Origin: Apostichopus japonicus | Lineage: Eukaryota > Echinodermata > Holothuroidea > Aspidochirotida > Stichopodidae | Reading direction: 5' to 3' | Assembly (NCBI RefSeq): GCF_037975245.1 | Contig: NC_092564.1 | Location: 12,860,484 to 12,924,483, forward strand | Length of the DNA stretch: 64,000 bases | Shown: positions 38,580-49,169 of the stretch, piece by piece | Position numbering within the stretch: position 1 is the first letter of the stretch | How the letters are laid out: every line of letters begins with the position of its first letter | The notes under the pieces: model-generated | The model's database searches: none | Seen by the model: only the letters and a program-made list of their open reading frames with translations | What the model was told of the DNA's origin: nothing | Program-made: the position numbers and the translations under genes

Positions 38580-39700
38580 GTAATCATACTGCCTTCATCG
38601 AGTGAATCTCGCGCTGAGTGCGTTAATTTACACACACACAGCGAGCAGTATATAGCTTTGAAGAAAAGACTTCGGTAAATGAAGGACATCATATCAGTCC
38701 ATAGCCCAGCTACAGAAGAAGAGCAGCCAATGGCCGCACACAGTGAACGATAACTACTTAGCAAAAAACTAAAGATTAGAGAGAGAGACAGAGCTCAGTA
38801 GATGGGAAAGCAGTCAATAGCTATACAGAAGAGGAGCAGTCAATATAGCTTTACACAGCGAGTAGTCAATAGCCTCAAACAGAGAGCAGCCACTGTAGCT
38901 AAAGTAAGAAGGGGAAACGGGAAAACAGTGCATAGCTATAGAAGAAGGCCTTTATATAGTCCCTCACATGATTTCTAGATGAAGAAATGAGATTATCATA
39001 GCTGGTAAATGTTAAATCAGTCAATAGCCACAGGGAGAGCAGTCAATAGCTACAGGGAGAGCAGTCAATAGCTACAGGGAGAGCAGTCAACATGTACAGG
39101 AAGAGCAGTCAATAGCTACAAGGAGAGCAGCCAATAGCTACATGGAGAGCAGTCAATAGCTACAGTATGAGCAGTCAATAGCTACAAGGAGAGCAGTCAA
39201 TAGCCACAGGGAGAGCAGTCAACATGTACAGGAAGAGCAGTCAATAGCTACATGGAGAGCAGTCAATAGCCACAGGGAAAGTAGTCAATAACTACACGGA
39301 GAGCAGTCAATAGCAACAGGGAGATCAGTCAATAGGTACATGGAGAGCAGTCAATAGCTACAGGAAGGGTAGTCAATGGGTACAGGAAGAGCAGTCAATA
39401 GCTACAGTAAGACCAGTCAATAGCTACAGTAAGAGCAGTCAATAGCTACAGTATGAGCAGTCAATAGCTACAGGGAGAGCAGTCAATAGTTACAAGGATA
39501 GCAGTCAATAGCTACAGGAAGGGTAGTCAATGGGTACAGGAAGAGCAGTCAATAGCTACAGTAAGACCAGTCAATAGCTACAGTAAGAGCAGTCAATAGC
39601 TACAGGGGGAGCAGTCAATAGACTCACAAAGCGAGCAGTGATTATAGCTGAACGAAGAAAACTAGTGACCGGGAACACATTTAATAGGTAGAAAAGAGGA
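38580..39700. repeat. 21-bp minisatellite with homogenised core and degenerate flanks
   Basis: The core (about 39005-39630) holds around 30 copies of a 21-bp unit close to GAGAGCAGTCAATAGCTACAG. Variants such as GTACAG, CCACAG and AAGGGTAG recur as blocks, implying duplication of multi-unit segments (for example the block at 39357-39440 recurs at 39507-39590). From about 38580 to 39000 and after 39630 the same words (AGCAGTCAATAG, AGCAGCCA, CACAGCGAG) appear with growing divergence and spacing. No transcription unit crosses it that I can see. Confidence 0.95.
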
Positions 39701-39889
39701 GCAGCTAGTAAATATATATGCCAGGGCTTCAGCCAAGGAAGATCTTTACGAAAAGAACGACATTAATTCTCCTTTAAAGGGGTTGGAGGGGCACATGAAA
39801 AGAACTTACCGGTAACATAGAATACATTTTTTTTCCATTTTGACCTGATTGACTTTTGCCAATCATTTTTAAAATGCCACCAAACTTAC

Positions 39890-40005
39890 CTTTCTCCTCT
39901 GAGTATAATGTCGGTCCCTGTCTCTTCTGCTTTCCTTTCATCACTTTGTGAATTTCCGACTTAATTATTAACCCATCTTCATCTTCGCTTATTCTTATTT
40001 CATAC
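39890..40005 (-). CDS. Candidate exon, charged product, unrecognised
   Basis: On the minus strand the frame is open for 38 codons up to an excellent donor (GAGAAAG followed by gtaagt, from 39889), ending in phase 1. The translation is charged and protein-like, with ISEDEDGLIIKSEIHKV and KGKQKRQGPTLYSEEK. A stop lies upstream in frame at about 40027, so the exon must start after it. The only nearby AG sites (before 40005 and near 39995) are poor acceptors, so the left boundary is uncertain. It may instead begin with the in-frame ATG at about 39942. Purine richness could inflate the coding look. Confidence 0.35.
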
Positions 40006-40009
40006 CTTT

Positions 40010-42050
40010 GGGATACCCAAATTTGTTATTCAATGCATGAAAGAGCGAAATTTCCTTGATAAGAGAGAATTTTCAATTTCAGCGACAAGTTTCCGTACAG
40101 AGTGATATTTTCAGAGGGGGGAAGAAAAAGAACTTCACAGAAATATCTCTCAACTGGTTAGTATAAATTTGGCACCAGTGTAAAGAATTGTTCAACTGTT
40201 TAGCTTGTATAATATTGATGAGCCCAAATGCACCTCCTCCGTGGACAATCGATCAGGATTTAAAGTAACAATGGGGCACACTTAACCCCCCTTTAGTGAC
40301 AGCTACTAATTACTTATTTTAGTGACGGGAATCCCGATTGTCTCCAAACATTGCAATCTTTCTTCCATCTTCCCGTTCCATGCAGGTAATATTTGGAAGA
40401 GCACAATTCAATATACCAACGTCTTACAAAAGTGACTTATTGACATAACAAGATTGATCTCTAATTCTTACAGTTTAAGTTGGCGAAAATGAGGTCGAAA
40501 CTCTAGGAGTAAATGTAATGATCTGTGAAACATTTAAATATAAACTAGTAGTAGGACTGATGATTTATGATCATGTTTAATGCTGCATTTATTTTTTTCG
40601 ATTCTGCTCCAATCTGATGAGAATCAAACACCGCCAATTTAAGAAAGTACCAGTTACCTGAGACTGAACAGTATACTTTAGTCCATGTTCCACAATCGCA
40701 CCAGAAACGATGGCATTTCAGGCAACAATGTTTACAAGATGAGGTAAAGTATGATTGATAGACGGTTATCATATATACGAAAGACGCTCGGTCAAGGGGA
40801 TGGACCCCCTTTTCGACCTGATCAAAAGATTAAAAGTATCATGATTACAATAAACTTGTGTGTAGACCTAATTGCAGATCAAACTTTCCTTTTATATGGG
40901 GAAAGAAAATATGTCATTAAATTCATAACTTTTGCTTGTGTCTTCAGTAAAATATGTGGCTGTAAGCTATAATTGTGTTAATAAGGCTGATAAAGCCAAA
41001 ACCGTATGGCAGCAGGGAACCTGATAATTTGTTTTCAACTCGGGAAATCAAAGTCGTTCAGCGAATCAGGACGAATATTCCATATATTATATATATTCAG
41101 AACAGTATTGGCTTCCCTAAAATATAAACCTATTTTCTTGCCTCCAAATCAGGGCAAGAGAACTGTCATCTCAACCTACGTAGGGATTGCGAATTAAATG
41201 GCACATCGGGTCCCGTATGATTCACTCGACTTTACATAACAGTTGTTTTTTTTTTGCTACAAAAAAAATGAAATAAATAATGGAGGTCTTTTCTGAGTTT
41301 GTTCCTATCTTACAAATGTATTAAGATCGGACATGATGAAATTGCCGGGCAAGACAACTAATACTTGCAGCGATGCGCGTATAATGGAGAACTGTACTGA
41401 TACTAAAAGATGAAAAAAAAGTGTATGTACATTTTCTTATACACTATTTTCAAACACAGCAATTCGATGTTGTTTGGAAGAAATGGTCAAGGTGATATCG
41501 GATATTTAATGAGATGCAAATGATGTATATTCGGTTTTTGGTTTTGGCTGACCAACTGTGTGTGAGGTATACGTATAAAGTATATAAAGACCATCGAAAT
41601 ATAAACTGTTATAATGCAACTGCGACATAATTCTACACCAATCATCTATGAAAAGTAACGTCTGAGTTCAACTGTATAAATATACATGCCATATCCTCTG
41701 AGCGACCACTGTAACGTAATTAATAACTCATAAAGTGGTACTTAACGTATAATTGGTCAATCATCAATTTTAGTGATTTGTTTTTTGGTTTAACACGAAA
41801 ACACAACTCGTAAGAAAATGTGTTCATCTAATGTTACGGAAAAGTAATTTAAAATTGTGTCCTTCATTGAAGATCCATTAACACTTCACTTGTCTCTTAA
41901 AGGGAGACAATACTCTATATAGTTAGTAAAAAACCCTCATGATGAAGGTGTATATCGCCAGGGCGAACATCTAGAAACAAACTTGCTTTGTTATTTTCGA
42001 TGTTGCTGATCGTGATATCAGTTTTGTTCTTGATTTACTTTAGCTATTGA
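40010..42050. other. AT-rich non-genic sequence
   Basis: No supported gene. A plus-strand 63-codon frame starts at an ATG at 41006 (MAAGNLIICFQLGKSK), but it has no recognisable domain or splice context. Confidence 0.35.
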
Positions 42051-42069
42051 TTGATGTTGCTGATGTTGA

Positions 42070-42470
42070 TTTGTACATGATGTTTATTTTGTCCCTGTTT
42101 TAGTTCATGTTTATCATGATATCGTTGTTGTTGATGTTGTTATCTATTGTTTGTCGTCGCTGCTTGTTTATCCTGTTGTAGTTCATGTTTATCATGATAT
42201 CATTGTTGTTGATGTTGTTATCTGCTGTTTGTCGTCGCTGTTTGTTTATCCTGTTTTAGTTCATGTTTATCATGATATCATTGTTGTTGATGTTGTTATC
42301 TGCTGTTTGTCGTCGCTGTTTGTTTATCCTGTTTTAGTTCATGTTTATCATGATATCATTGTTGTTGATGTTGCTACTTGCTGTTTGTCGTCGCTGTTTG
42401 TTTATCCTGTTGTAGTTCATGTTTATCATGATCTCATTGTTGTCGCTATCTGCTATCTACTGTTTATTGT
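42070..42470. repeat. 78-bp tandem array
   Basis: Five units with the marker GTTCATGTTTATCATGAT starting at 42103, 42181, 42259, 42337 and 42415, an exact 78-bp period. Units are over 90 percent alike and are themselves built from GTTGTTGATGTTG-type triplet words. Because 78 is divisible by three, one plus-strand frame stays open across the array and reads as 26-residue repeats. The flanks (42000-42100 and 42600-42650) contain the same TTGATGTTG words without regular spacing, suggesting the array grew out of a degenerate triplet-rich tract. Confidence 0.95.
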
Positions 42471-44229
42471 TATTATTGTTTTGCTTTGGTCACAGATGAT
42501 GCAGTCACTTTTGATAATGATATCGTTCTTGTGGTTGATGTTGTTTTCCTATAAAGGTTTCTGATAAAGTAGATTATGAAGATGCCGATGTTCTTACTCA
42601 TTGTTGATCATGTTGATGTTGACATCACTGTTGTTGTTGTTGTTGATAAGTTTACACGAGTTCTAAACGAGCTAACTCAACAAGCTAACAACCGATAAAG
42701 AACTATAGCTTACCACGATTATGACGTGTACCCTTCCTCATGTCACAGTTGCTTATTTTCATCTAAATAGCAAGCTTTTAAACAGTAAAACGATACTAGG
42801 CTGTTTGTCTACATTTGTCTACATCTTAACTGTTTTCAGCTTTATATTTGAAAGATGGCTTTGCTGCTGTTGCTGCTGGGATAATAATCAACAAGTGACA
42901 TTACGCAGCCTACACAAAGACGGCAGACAAATAAACATGGACCGGAGGGAAGACATTATGACAGACCTGAGATAACATCTTAGGACAATTGTATAACAGT
43001 TGGAAGTTTGGACTGAAGTAAAATATGGCTACTTCCGTTTGCATCGTAACTTCTTTGGTCATGAAATATACTCTTATACATAATTTACATTTTACCATAA
43101 CGCAAGCTAATAAACACTCATGTATAGCTTTAAATTGCTGCATTATAGTCACTATAGACCCTGTTTCAAAGTTTGTAAGCGTCTCTCACTTTTTGATGTA
43201 TCACAAAACACTCAGAGTTGACCTACCACACTGTTATAATAGTTGTACCGAGCCTAGCCTACTTCGCTAATAAGAAGCCCGGTGTGAAGCGATTATTAAC
43301 GTGTAACAGTACGTAATTGATGATAGCTAATTGCACATGTTTGAACGGAAGAAAAATATTACAAACTGCCTCTTAAACTATGAGTACTATGATACATTAA
43401 GCCAAGTGCAGATACTAAGTTTAATTGTTTCAACAAGATGTTCTGGTTAACAAACAGTTTGTCTATCCATACCAATTGAACTTGACCTTTTTATTTGGTG
43501 TTAATGGTCATATTGTTTCTTTCAAATCTTTATTCCTTTAATTATTTAGATGAAACAATACAGCCGCCCATTTACTGTGAAAGGTGTCCCTTTATTAATG
43601 TACTTTGACTCAATTTTAATTGCTTTTTCGCGGGTCATTTATACTACATTAATACTCATTAAAAATTGCAACATCCCAGGGGATATAAACAATTGATATC
43701 TGATCAGAACGGCTACATTTGCAAGAACACATAATCATGGAACGGTATAGTACGTCCACTAACATCGAAAATTGGACCGTTGTTGATTCCTGTTGTCATA
43801 AATATTAGTTTTTAACATACGGTCAAATACTGGCAGAAATTGGTACCGAGGTGTCAGGTTATGAATAATGGAAGGTAATTTAATTTTTATCTGCTGAACA
43901 TTTGTGCTATAATGAGCCGCGAATATCTGCTGTAATTACGTTACTAATTAAAGCGGAAAATAAGTATAACAATGGATGCATATCTACCACATGCTTTCAA
44001 CACGATCATACTCATACAGATACATTCTTCTTTCCAAGCAAACACTTTTATCAATACTGTGACGTGTACGGAATGAAGGATGAGTAGCCTGTACAGCTTC
44101 ACGTGGACTTGGGCATTATATACAGAACGATACCTTGCGAATGTGTGTTTAGTTGCATAGGAGCAAGGAGGTGTTTGATGTGGTCTCATACAAAATGACG
44201 ATCCTGGTGGAAGCAATGCAGACAGTGGG

Positions 44230-44275
44230 GGGGGGGGGGTGGGGTGGGGAATGGGTAGTTGGAGGAGAGGGGAAT
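44230..44275 (+). repeat. G13 tract and G-rich stretch beside the MITE
   Basis: A G13 homopolymer (44227-44239) followed by GTGGGG and GGAGGAGAGGGG words, in AT-rich surroundings. Quadruplex-capable. It lies about 85 bp left of the hAT insertion and is not part of it. Confidence 0.7.
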
Positions 44276-44331
44276 AAATGATATGTGGTAGCTTCAAATC
44301 AAAACGGCACACTGGTCCGTGTATTTAATGG

Positions 44332-44696
44332 CAGTGGCGTAGGAAGGTACTTTTGAGTGGGGGGGCTGAAGACTGATGGCCGGCCTGGGGGAGGGGTCTA
44401 AGGGGAGGGGGTATCCCCCTCCCCTTTGGACTTTTTTTGCATTTCCAGGAGGCCTCAGATGCAATTTGGTGCAATATAGCACACTTCAACACCCACTCCA
44501 TTTTGTAAAGAATTTTGCATTTTCACCTGGCCTTAGATGCAATTTGGTGCTTCAAATGAGATTTTTTCTCATTTGGAAATGAAAAAGGGGTTTTCTGACT
44601 TGCGGAGCGGGGGGGGGGGGCGGAACGATACTTCCGCCCCCATATTTTTCACTGGGGGGCTGGCGCCCCCCCAGCCCCCCGGTTCCTACGCCCTTG
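44332..44696. mobile_element. Non-autonomous hAT-type element (MITE) with perfect 8-bp target duplication
   Basis: A 365-bp element flanked by exact direct repeats TTTAATGG at 44324-44331 and 44697-44704. Its ends are inverted repeats: CAGTGGCGTAGGAA on the left; on the right the complement reads CAAGGGCGTAGGAA. An 8-bp duplication with termini starting CA(G/A)xGG is the hAT superfamily signature. No transposase is encoded. Inside are a G-rich hairpin/quadruplex module (44386-44430), two diverged copies 78 bp apart of a block ending AGATGCAATTTGGTGC (44439-44472 and 44517-44550), and a G12 run (44609-44620). The exact target duplication implies a fairly recent insertion. Confidence 0.85.
44386..44430 (+). 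repeat. G-rich hairpin/quadruplex module inside the hAT MITE
   Basis: Four G runs (GGGGG, GGGG, GGGG, GGGGG) split by A, TCTAA and A satisfy the quadruplex rule. The last two also form a perfect 10-bp stem GGGGAGGGGG / CCCCCTCCCC with loop TAT, extended by a TCTAA / TTTGGA near-match. The same module occurs in the element at 46770-47116. Confidence 0.75.
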
Positions 44697-44999
44697 TTTA
44701 ATGGCTTGCAATGATTTCCCACCGTAGGTTCGTAAGCTGAATTTTGCAAGTGTATATTTGTAACCATACATCATTTACACAGAGTTTTAAATTATAGCTG
44801 ATATAAGAATATTTAACGGAATAAATATCCACATACCAAAAATGTCGATAATTATATATTCCGGATACACTATTCGACGTGTAGTGTAGCATGCTACCGT
44901 AGTGTATAAGTTCCATATTGTTGAAAATATGATCATAGCGTGTATATAATAATTAATAATTAATTAATAAACAATAAGGAAGTCCTCATGTACAAGCTT

Positions 45000-46760
45000 G
45001 TTACTTAAAATGAACCTAAATTCACAAACCTGGCCCAAAGCCAAGTTGTGTATGGTATAGTTTAACCTATAACCCTTTTAACGAATCATGTTTCTTGTAA
45101 AACCTCGACATGTTGTTGGCGAGGCATGCCTACTTACTATCTTAATTTGTCTGGTTCGAAATGCTAACAAAGTAATCACAGAGCTTTTCCCCCATTAAAA
45201 ATATTGTTCCAAATTAACTTTTTCTTTTGGGCGAAATACTGCAATTAAGTGACAATGCAGTCATTACGTTCTCCAAGGCAACTAAATCGATATGAATCGA
45301 GAGAACGCGAAAGTTTTTGAAAAACAAATTTTAAAGACCCCAAACTCACATGCAATTGATGATGTACAATGATGGTGCACTGTACAACGGATAGTTAGGT
45401 AAGCAGTATGGTAGCGTATATGAAGATATTATATATTATTAGTATAGGTGCATAAACTGTATGACCGGTAGCATTGCTTAGTTGCATATTGTTAATATTT
45501 ACGGTTGATTAACACACATACACGGACACATCTTCCATCACACTGAGAAATGAATCACATGCCTATATATAATACTTGTAAATCATTATGAAAGATCTTT
45601 GAACTATAGTTGCGAGCACAGGCGTTCTTGTCAAATTGATTAAAATAAGAAATAAAATCATTCTTATACTAAAACTAGATCACTCATTTAAATTCATCAT
45701 AGATATGTTACGGAGGGCTTGGCAGAATATAACTTCAATCTATATGAACATAAATTTCAATTCGACTGAAAAAAAAAAATTAAATTGCATCCGACTGGTA
45801 TCAAAGACCATCCATGGGAATATTTGAAAGTGTTTGACATTTTGACCGAATGATGCGTCTTGAAAGGTATGAGTACCCAGTGACAATTGACATGTACAAT
45901 TTACGCCTTTCATAGTTGTTAAAATAATGATAAATTTAGGGACTTAAGTCAATTTTGTCATTGACGTCACCATGAAGTAAGAGAACTGAGAACCTTTTAC
46001 AAAAAACAAAGTGGGGGGAGATTACCTCAAAATTTGCCATGATCAACTGAGGAAGTCCAACATCGCCAGACTCTCAGTTTTAAAGTTAACGCCTCTTGAC
46101 CCTCGCTTGTTTTTGCTTATACGTTAAATATTCTATTTATTCGTCAGTGAAAAGAGGAAGATAAAAAAAATCAACTAGTTTTTCTTTCCAAAGAGAAAGA
46201 AGAAAAGGAAAGAAAAGAGAAGAAAAAATTTTTAGCGGATAAACCCTCTAGGAAAGTTCATCTCAAGAAGATAACAGATTTTGAACCCACAACATGAGGC
46301 CAGTTAACATATACGGTCTGATCAAAATTGCCATAGGCTTCTTTTTGATATCACCTTTAAATCATTCATAGACATTTAAGGGATCGCAGGGATTATGCAT
46401 TTACTATAAAACTGATTAAAATATTCCATAAGTTGAAGTTCAAAGACTCTTTTTTTTATTTTTATATACACTTTATACCGGACAGTCACAGGCAAGTTGG
46501 GGTAGAATTTGAAGGAATCACGTCACCAATGTTTTTCCAGTCACGCACGAAGTTGTCCGTCTAGTCAGCCCTACGGCATATTACTAGTAAGGATGTCGTT
46601 ATGGGTTTCGTATTTGAATTAACCTTGACGTATAATACGATAACTGGAAAAGAATCCTTACAACTGTCAGTATTAAAGTGAGGAGAATAGAAAGCTTCTC
46701 AACCACGGTTATGGTTTTTGCATTATTAAACCGAATTCGTACAATCCGCTAGATCCCGTG
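45000..46760. other. AT-rich non-genic sequence
   Basis: No recognised gene. A purine-rich AAGAAAGG-type stretch occurs at about 46185-46230 and one TGACGTCA palindrome at 45962-45969. Confidence 0.4.
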
Positions 46761-46769
46761 TCATATATA

Positions 46770-47116
46770 AGGTGGTGGCACCAGCCTAGGCATTCCTAGG
46801 GGTGGGGTGCAACTAAGAGGAAAGGAATGGGGGATATAAAACTGATATGGGGAGGGTCTAAGGGGAGGGAGTGCCCCCTCCCCCTTAGGGAATTTTCTAC
46901 AAGTCAAATGACATAGACGCAAGTGGGGCTATCATTGATTCTTTTTTGTATTAATGCATTGCATTGGAATTTGTTTCTAATAAAAAAGATTAGCCTATAG
47001 TTCTATGTATTTTGGATGAGTACCACATCCGGTTGGGTGGGGCAACTAGGAAGGGGGTCAATGAGAAATATGGGGAGAGCAGATTCTCTCCTATGCCCCT
47101 CATAGCGCCGCTACTG
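46770..47116. mobile_element. Decayed hAT-like MITE
   Basis: About 347 bp. The right end reads, in complement, CAGTAGCGGCGCTATGAGG, a typical hAT terminus. The left end AGGTGGTGGCAC matches it only imperfectly (about 9 of 12 with one inserted base). Flanks CATATATA (46762-46769) and CATATATT (47117-47124) agree at 7 of 8 positions, as expected of an old target duplication. It contains the module at 46847-46888 shared with the 44.3-kb element. No coding capacity. Its decay relative to that element suggests greater age. Confidence 0.55.
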
Positions 47117-48322
47117 CATATATTTACATTTCTGTGAAATATTTATTCTCTAATTGTTATTATGACCCGATTCTTATTTTCAGGGACTGCTTCAGGATTT
47201 CAAAAAAAAAAACGGAGGAGGTGTGGCCCTGTCCTTGGTAATTCTCAGTAAAGGGTGGCAGATTTACTCCATAAAGGTTTAACTAACACTATACATTTTT
47301 TTGTGTGCGGCTAAAGGAGGAACACCCCTATCTCCTGGATCCTCGTCTGATTCTCGATTCCTAATCATATTACGTATATAGTTACACGCCTATAGCATAT
47401 CGTAACATGTTAATTCCATTTCGTATGGAAGTACCACCATGCACGGTAAATTTAAATCTGGTGTATGTAAGCAGTGACATTCTTTAAGCAAACGAAATGA
47501 CATACAGGTGACATTTGCTAACCATGAAATGACATTTAAAGGACATTTAAAGGATATTTAAAAAGATTGTGTTTATTTAAAGCTTTACGAAACATGATGC
47601 CAACGTATATCAAAGGATTGCGAACAATCAGTCCCCAACCGCGGGGTAAAACCATTTAACTAACAGTGTTTTATTTTGCGCCTTGTCTTTGCTTTTCTTT
47701 TTGGATTAAGAAAAACAGTTCGATAATTTAATATAGATTTTGAGTGCGTGGTACCTTGGTCGTGACATTTGCAACTGTTTGGTATGCAGGCCTCTGTCTG
47801 GTCTGGTAACACTAAATAAATAAAAACAATCGCAAATCAATCAATTAAGCAATCATGGGTATTTTGTTGCTTTATTGGAAACGATATTCGGGATGTAATA
47901 AAACGAATAAAGAATGTGGTCAGATTTAATTGCTATAAGAACTGTTTCTACTCATCATAATGGTAGCCTATACTGGTACTATACTGGTAGTGAAGCTTGT
48001 AATGGTTTCACTGTGTATATTGTTAAGGTAGTGAAGTATAGCGAAGTCTAATCCTCAAATAACACATATAATACAGGGCAGGGGGACAAAGCAGAAACAC
48101 ATACAACTAAATAATAACATGTTTGTGTGTTGACCTAAGAGCCAACCCTATACCTTCAACTTACATACTATAACAGTTCTCCTTGCAATTGCCAAGCTTC
48201 AAGCAAGCTCGTCTATTATTATCCTTTACAATTTTACAAGAAAAGAAAAAAACAATTTCTAATCCACGCGTAACGATTGGCAACACGCGGCCTCACTTTC
48301 GTCGGAGTTCCCTCTAGAGAAA

Positions 48323-48374
48323 ATGGACTTGCGACTCGTATTCAATTGCTTTGTGTGTTGGCTGTTGTCATTTG
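48323..48374 (+). CDS. Candidate signal-peptide first exon of a secreted or membrane protein
   Basis: ATG in a strong start context (A at -3, G at +4), then 17 codons plus one base to a donor G|gtacgt at 48375. The peptide MDLRLVFNCFVCWLLSFG has a charged N-terminus, a hydrophobic core and a small residue at the end, the shape of a signal peptide. A phase 1 junction directly after a signal peptide is the usual arrangement in extracellular modular proteins. The upstream 60 bases are GC-richer than average, as a 5' UTR might be. A 31-nt interval at 49129-49159 with a strong acceptor could be the next exon. Linkage to the 51.7-55.3-kb exons is on the correct strand but not demonstrated. Confidence 0.42.
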
Positions 48375-48699
48375 GTACGTGGGAATTATTTTAGTAGTTG
48401 TTTAGATGACACACGATACTTTACTTGTAGATATGCTATTATTTCACGAATGACCGAACGAACGAATAAATTCCACCCGGCTAATTGTGGCTAAAGGTGT
48501 TACATATTGTTTGCTAAGAAGCAAAAATGACCGAAAAGCAAAAATGACCGGGAGTAAATTAGTAACAGTTATTGATACGTCAAGAGCAACTATATTATTT
48601 AAACTATGATACATTGACCATTCCAAATAAGAGACCAATGAAGGGAATAAACGAGGGTATGTGTGATAGGGGGCATAAGTAATGACAAATTGACCGCAG

Positions 48700-49080
48700 C
48701 AACCTGGTGTTGTGTTGAATATTAGTATTGTGTTAATGGTTGTTGTTATTGTTCTTGATGGTTGGTGCTGTGTAAAAGGTTGATATTTTACCGTACAAAG
48801 GGATATGATTTGTGTAAACAGTTGCCATGGGAAGGTTGGTACTGCGTGTTATGGTGTGTTATGCGTGTTATGGGTGTCACTTATGATGCCAGGTGTTGTG
48901 TGTTTGGTCGCTCTTTGGTTACTAAGATTGGTATTGTTTAAATGTTTGGCATGATATAGGTGGTTGATGTTGTGTAAATGCTTGACATGGTGCTACATAT
49001 TTAGATGGTATTATTTTGTACATTATGTTGTATCGTGTAGATGGTTGATTTTGTGTAAAAGGTTGATGAAGTGCATGGGG
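48700..49080. repeat. Degenerate GGTTGATGTTGTGTAAA-type repeat
   Basis: Recurrent words GGTTGATxTTGTGTAAAxGGTTGA and GGTGTTGTGT at irregular 30-60 bp spacing (about 48720, 48768, 48890, 48960, 49043). It is T/G-rich on the plus strand. This appears to be an old minisatellite that has lost its register. Confidence 0.5.
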
Positions 49081-49128
49081 CATTTATAATTGGTATTATT
49101 TATCCGTTTAATCCTTCTTGTTGTCTAG

Positions 49129-49159
49129 ATCGAAGAAACCATGCTGGTTCGGAAATTAC
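49129..49159 (+). other. Possible 31-nt microexon
   Basis: The acceptor is excellent (ccttcttgttgtctag); the donor gtaatc is mediocre. Entered in phase 1, as the 48374 donor would require, the frame is open and reads DRRNHAGSEIT, leaving phase 2. The only support is the splice consensus and phase fit. Confidence 0.18.
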
Positions 49160-49169
49160 GTAATCATAT

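Noticed and set aside
43944-44770. Pro-rich open frames on both strands
   Set aside because: Arise from the G/C-rich tracts and the hAT MITE, not from genes.
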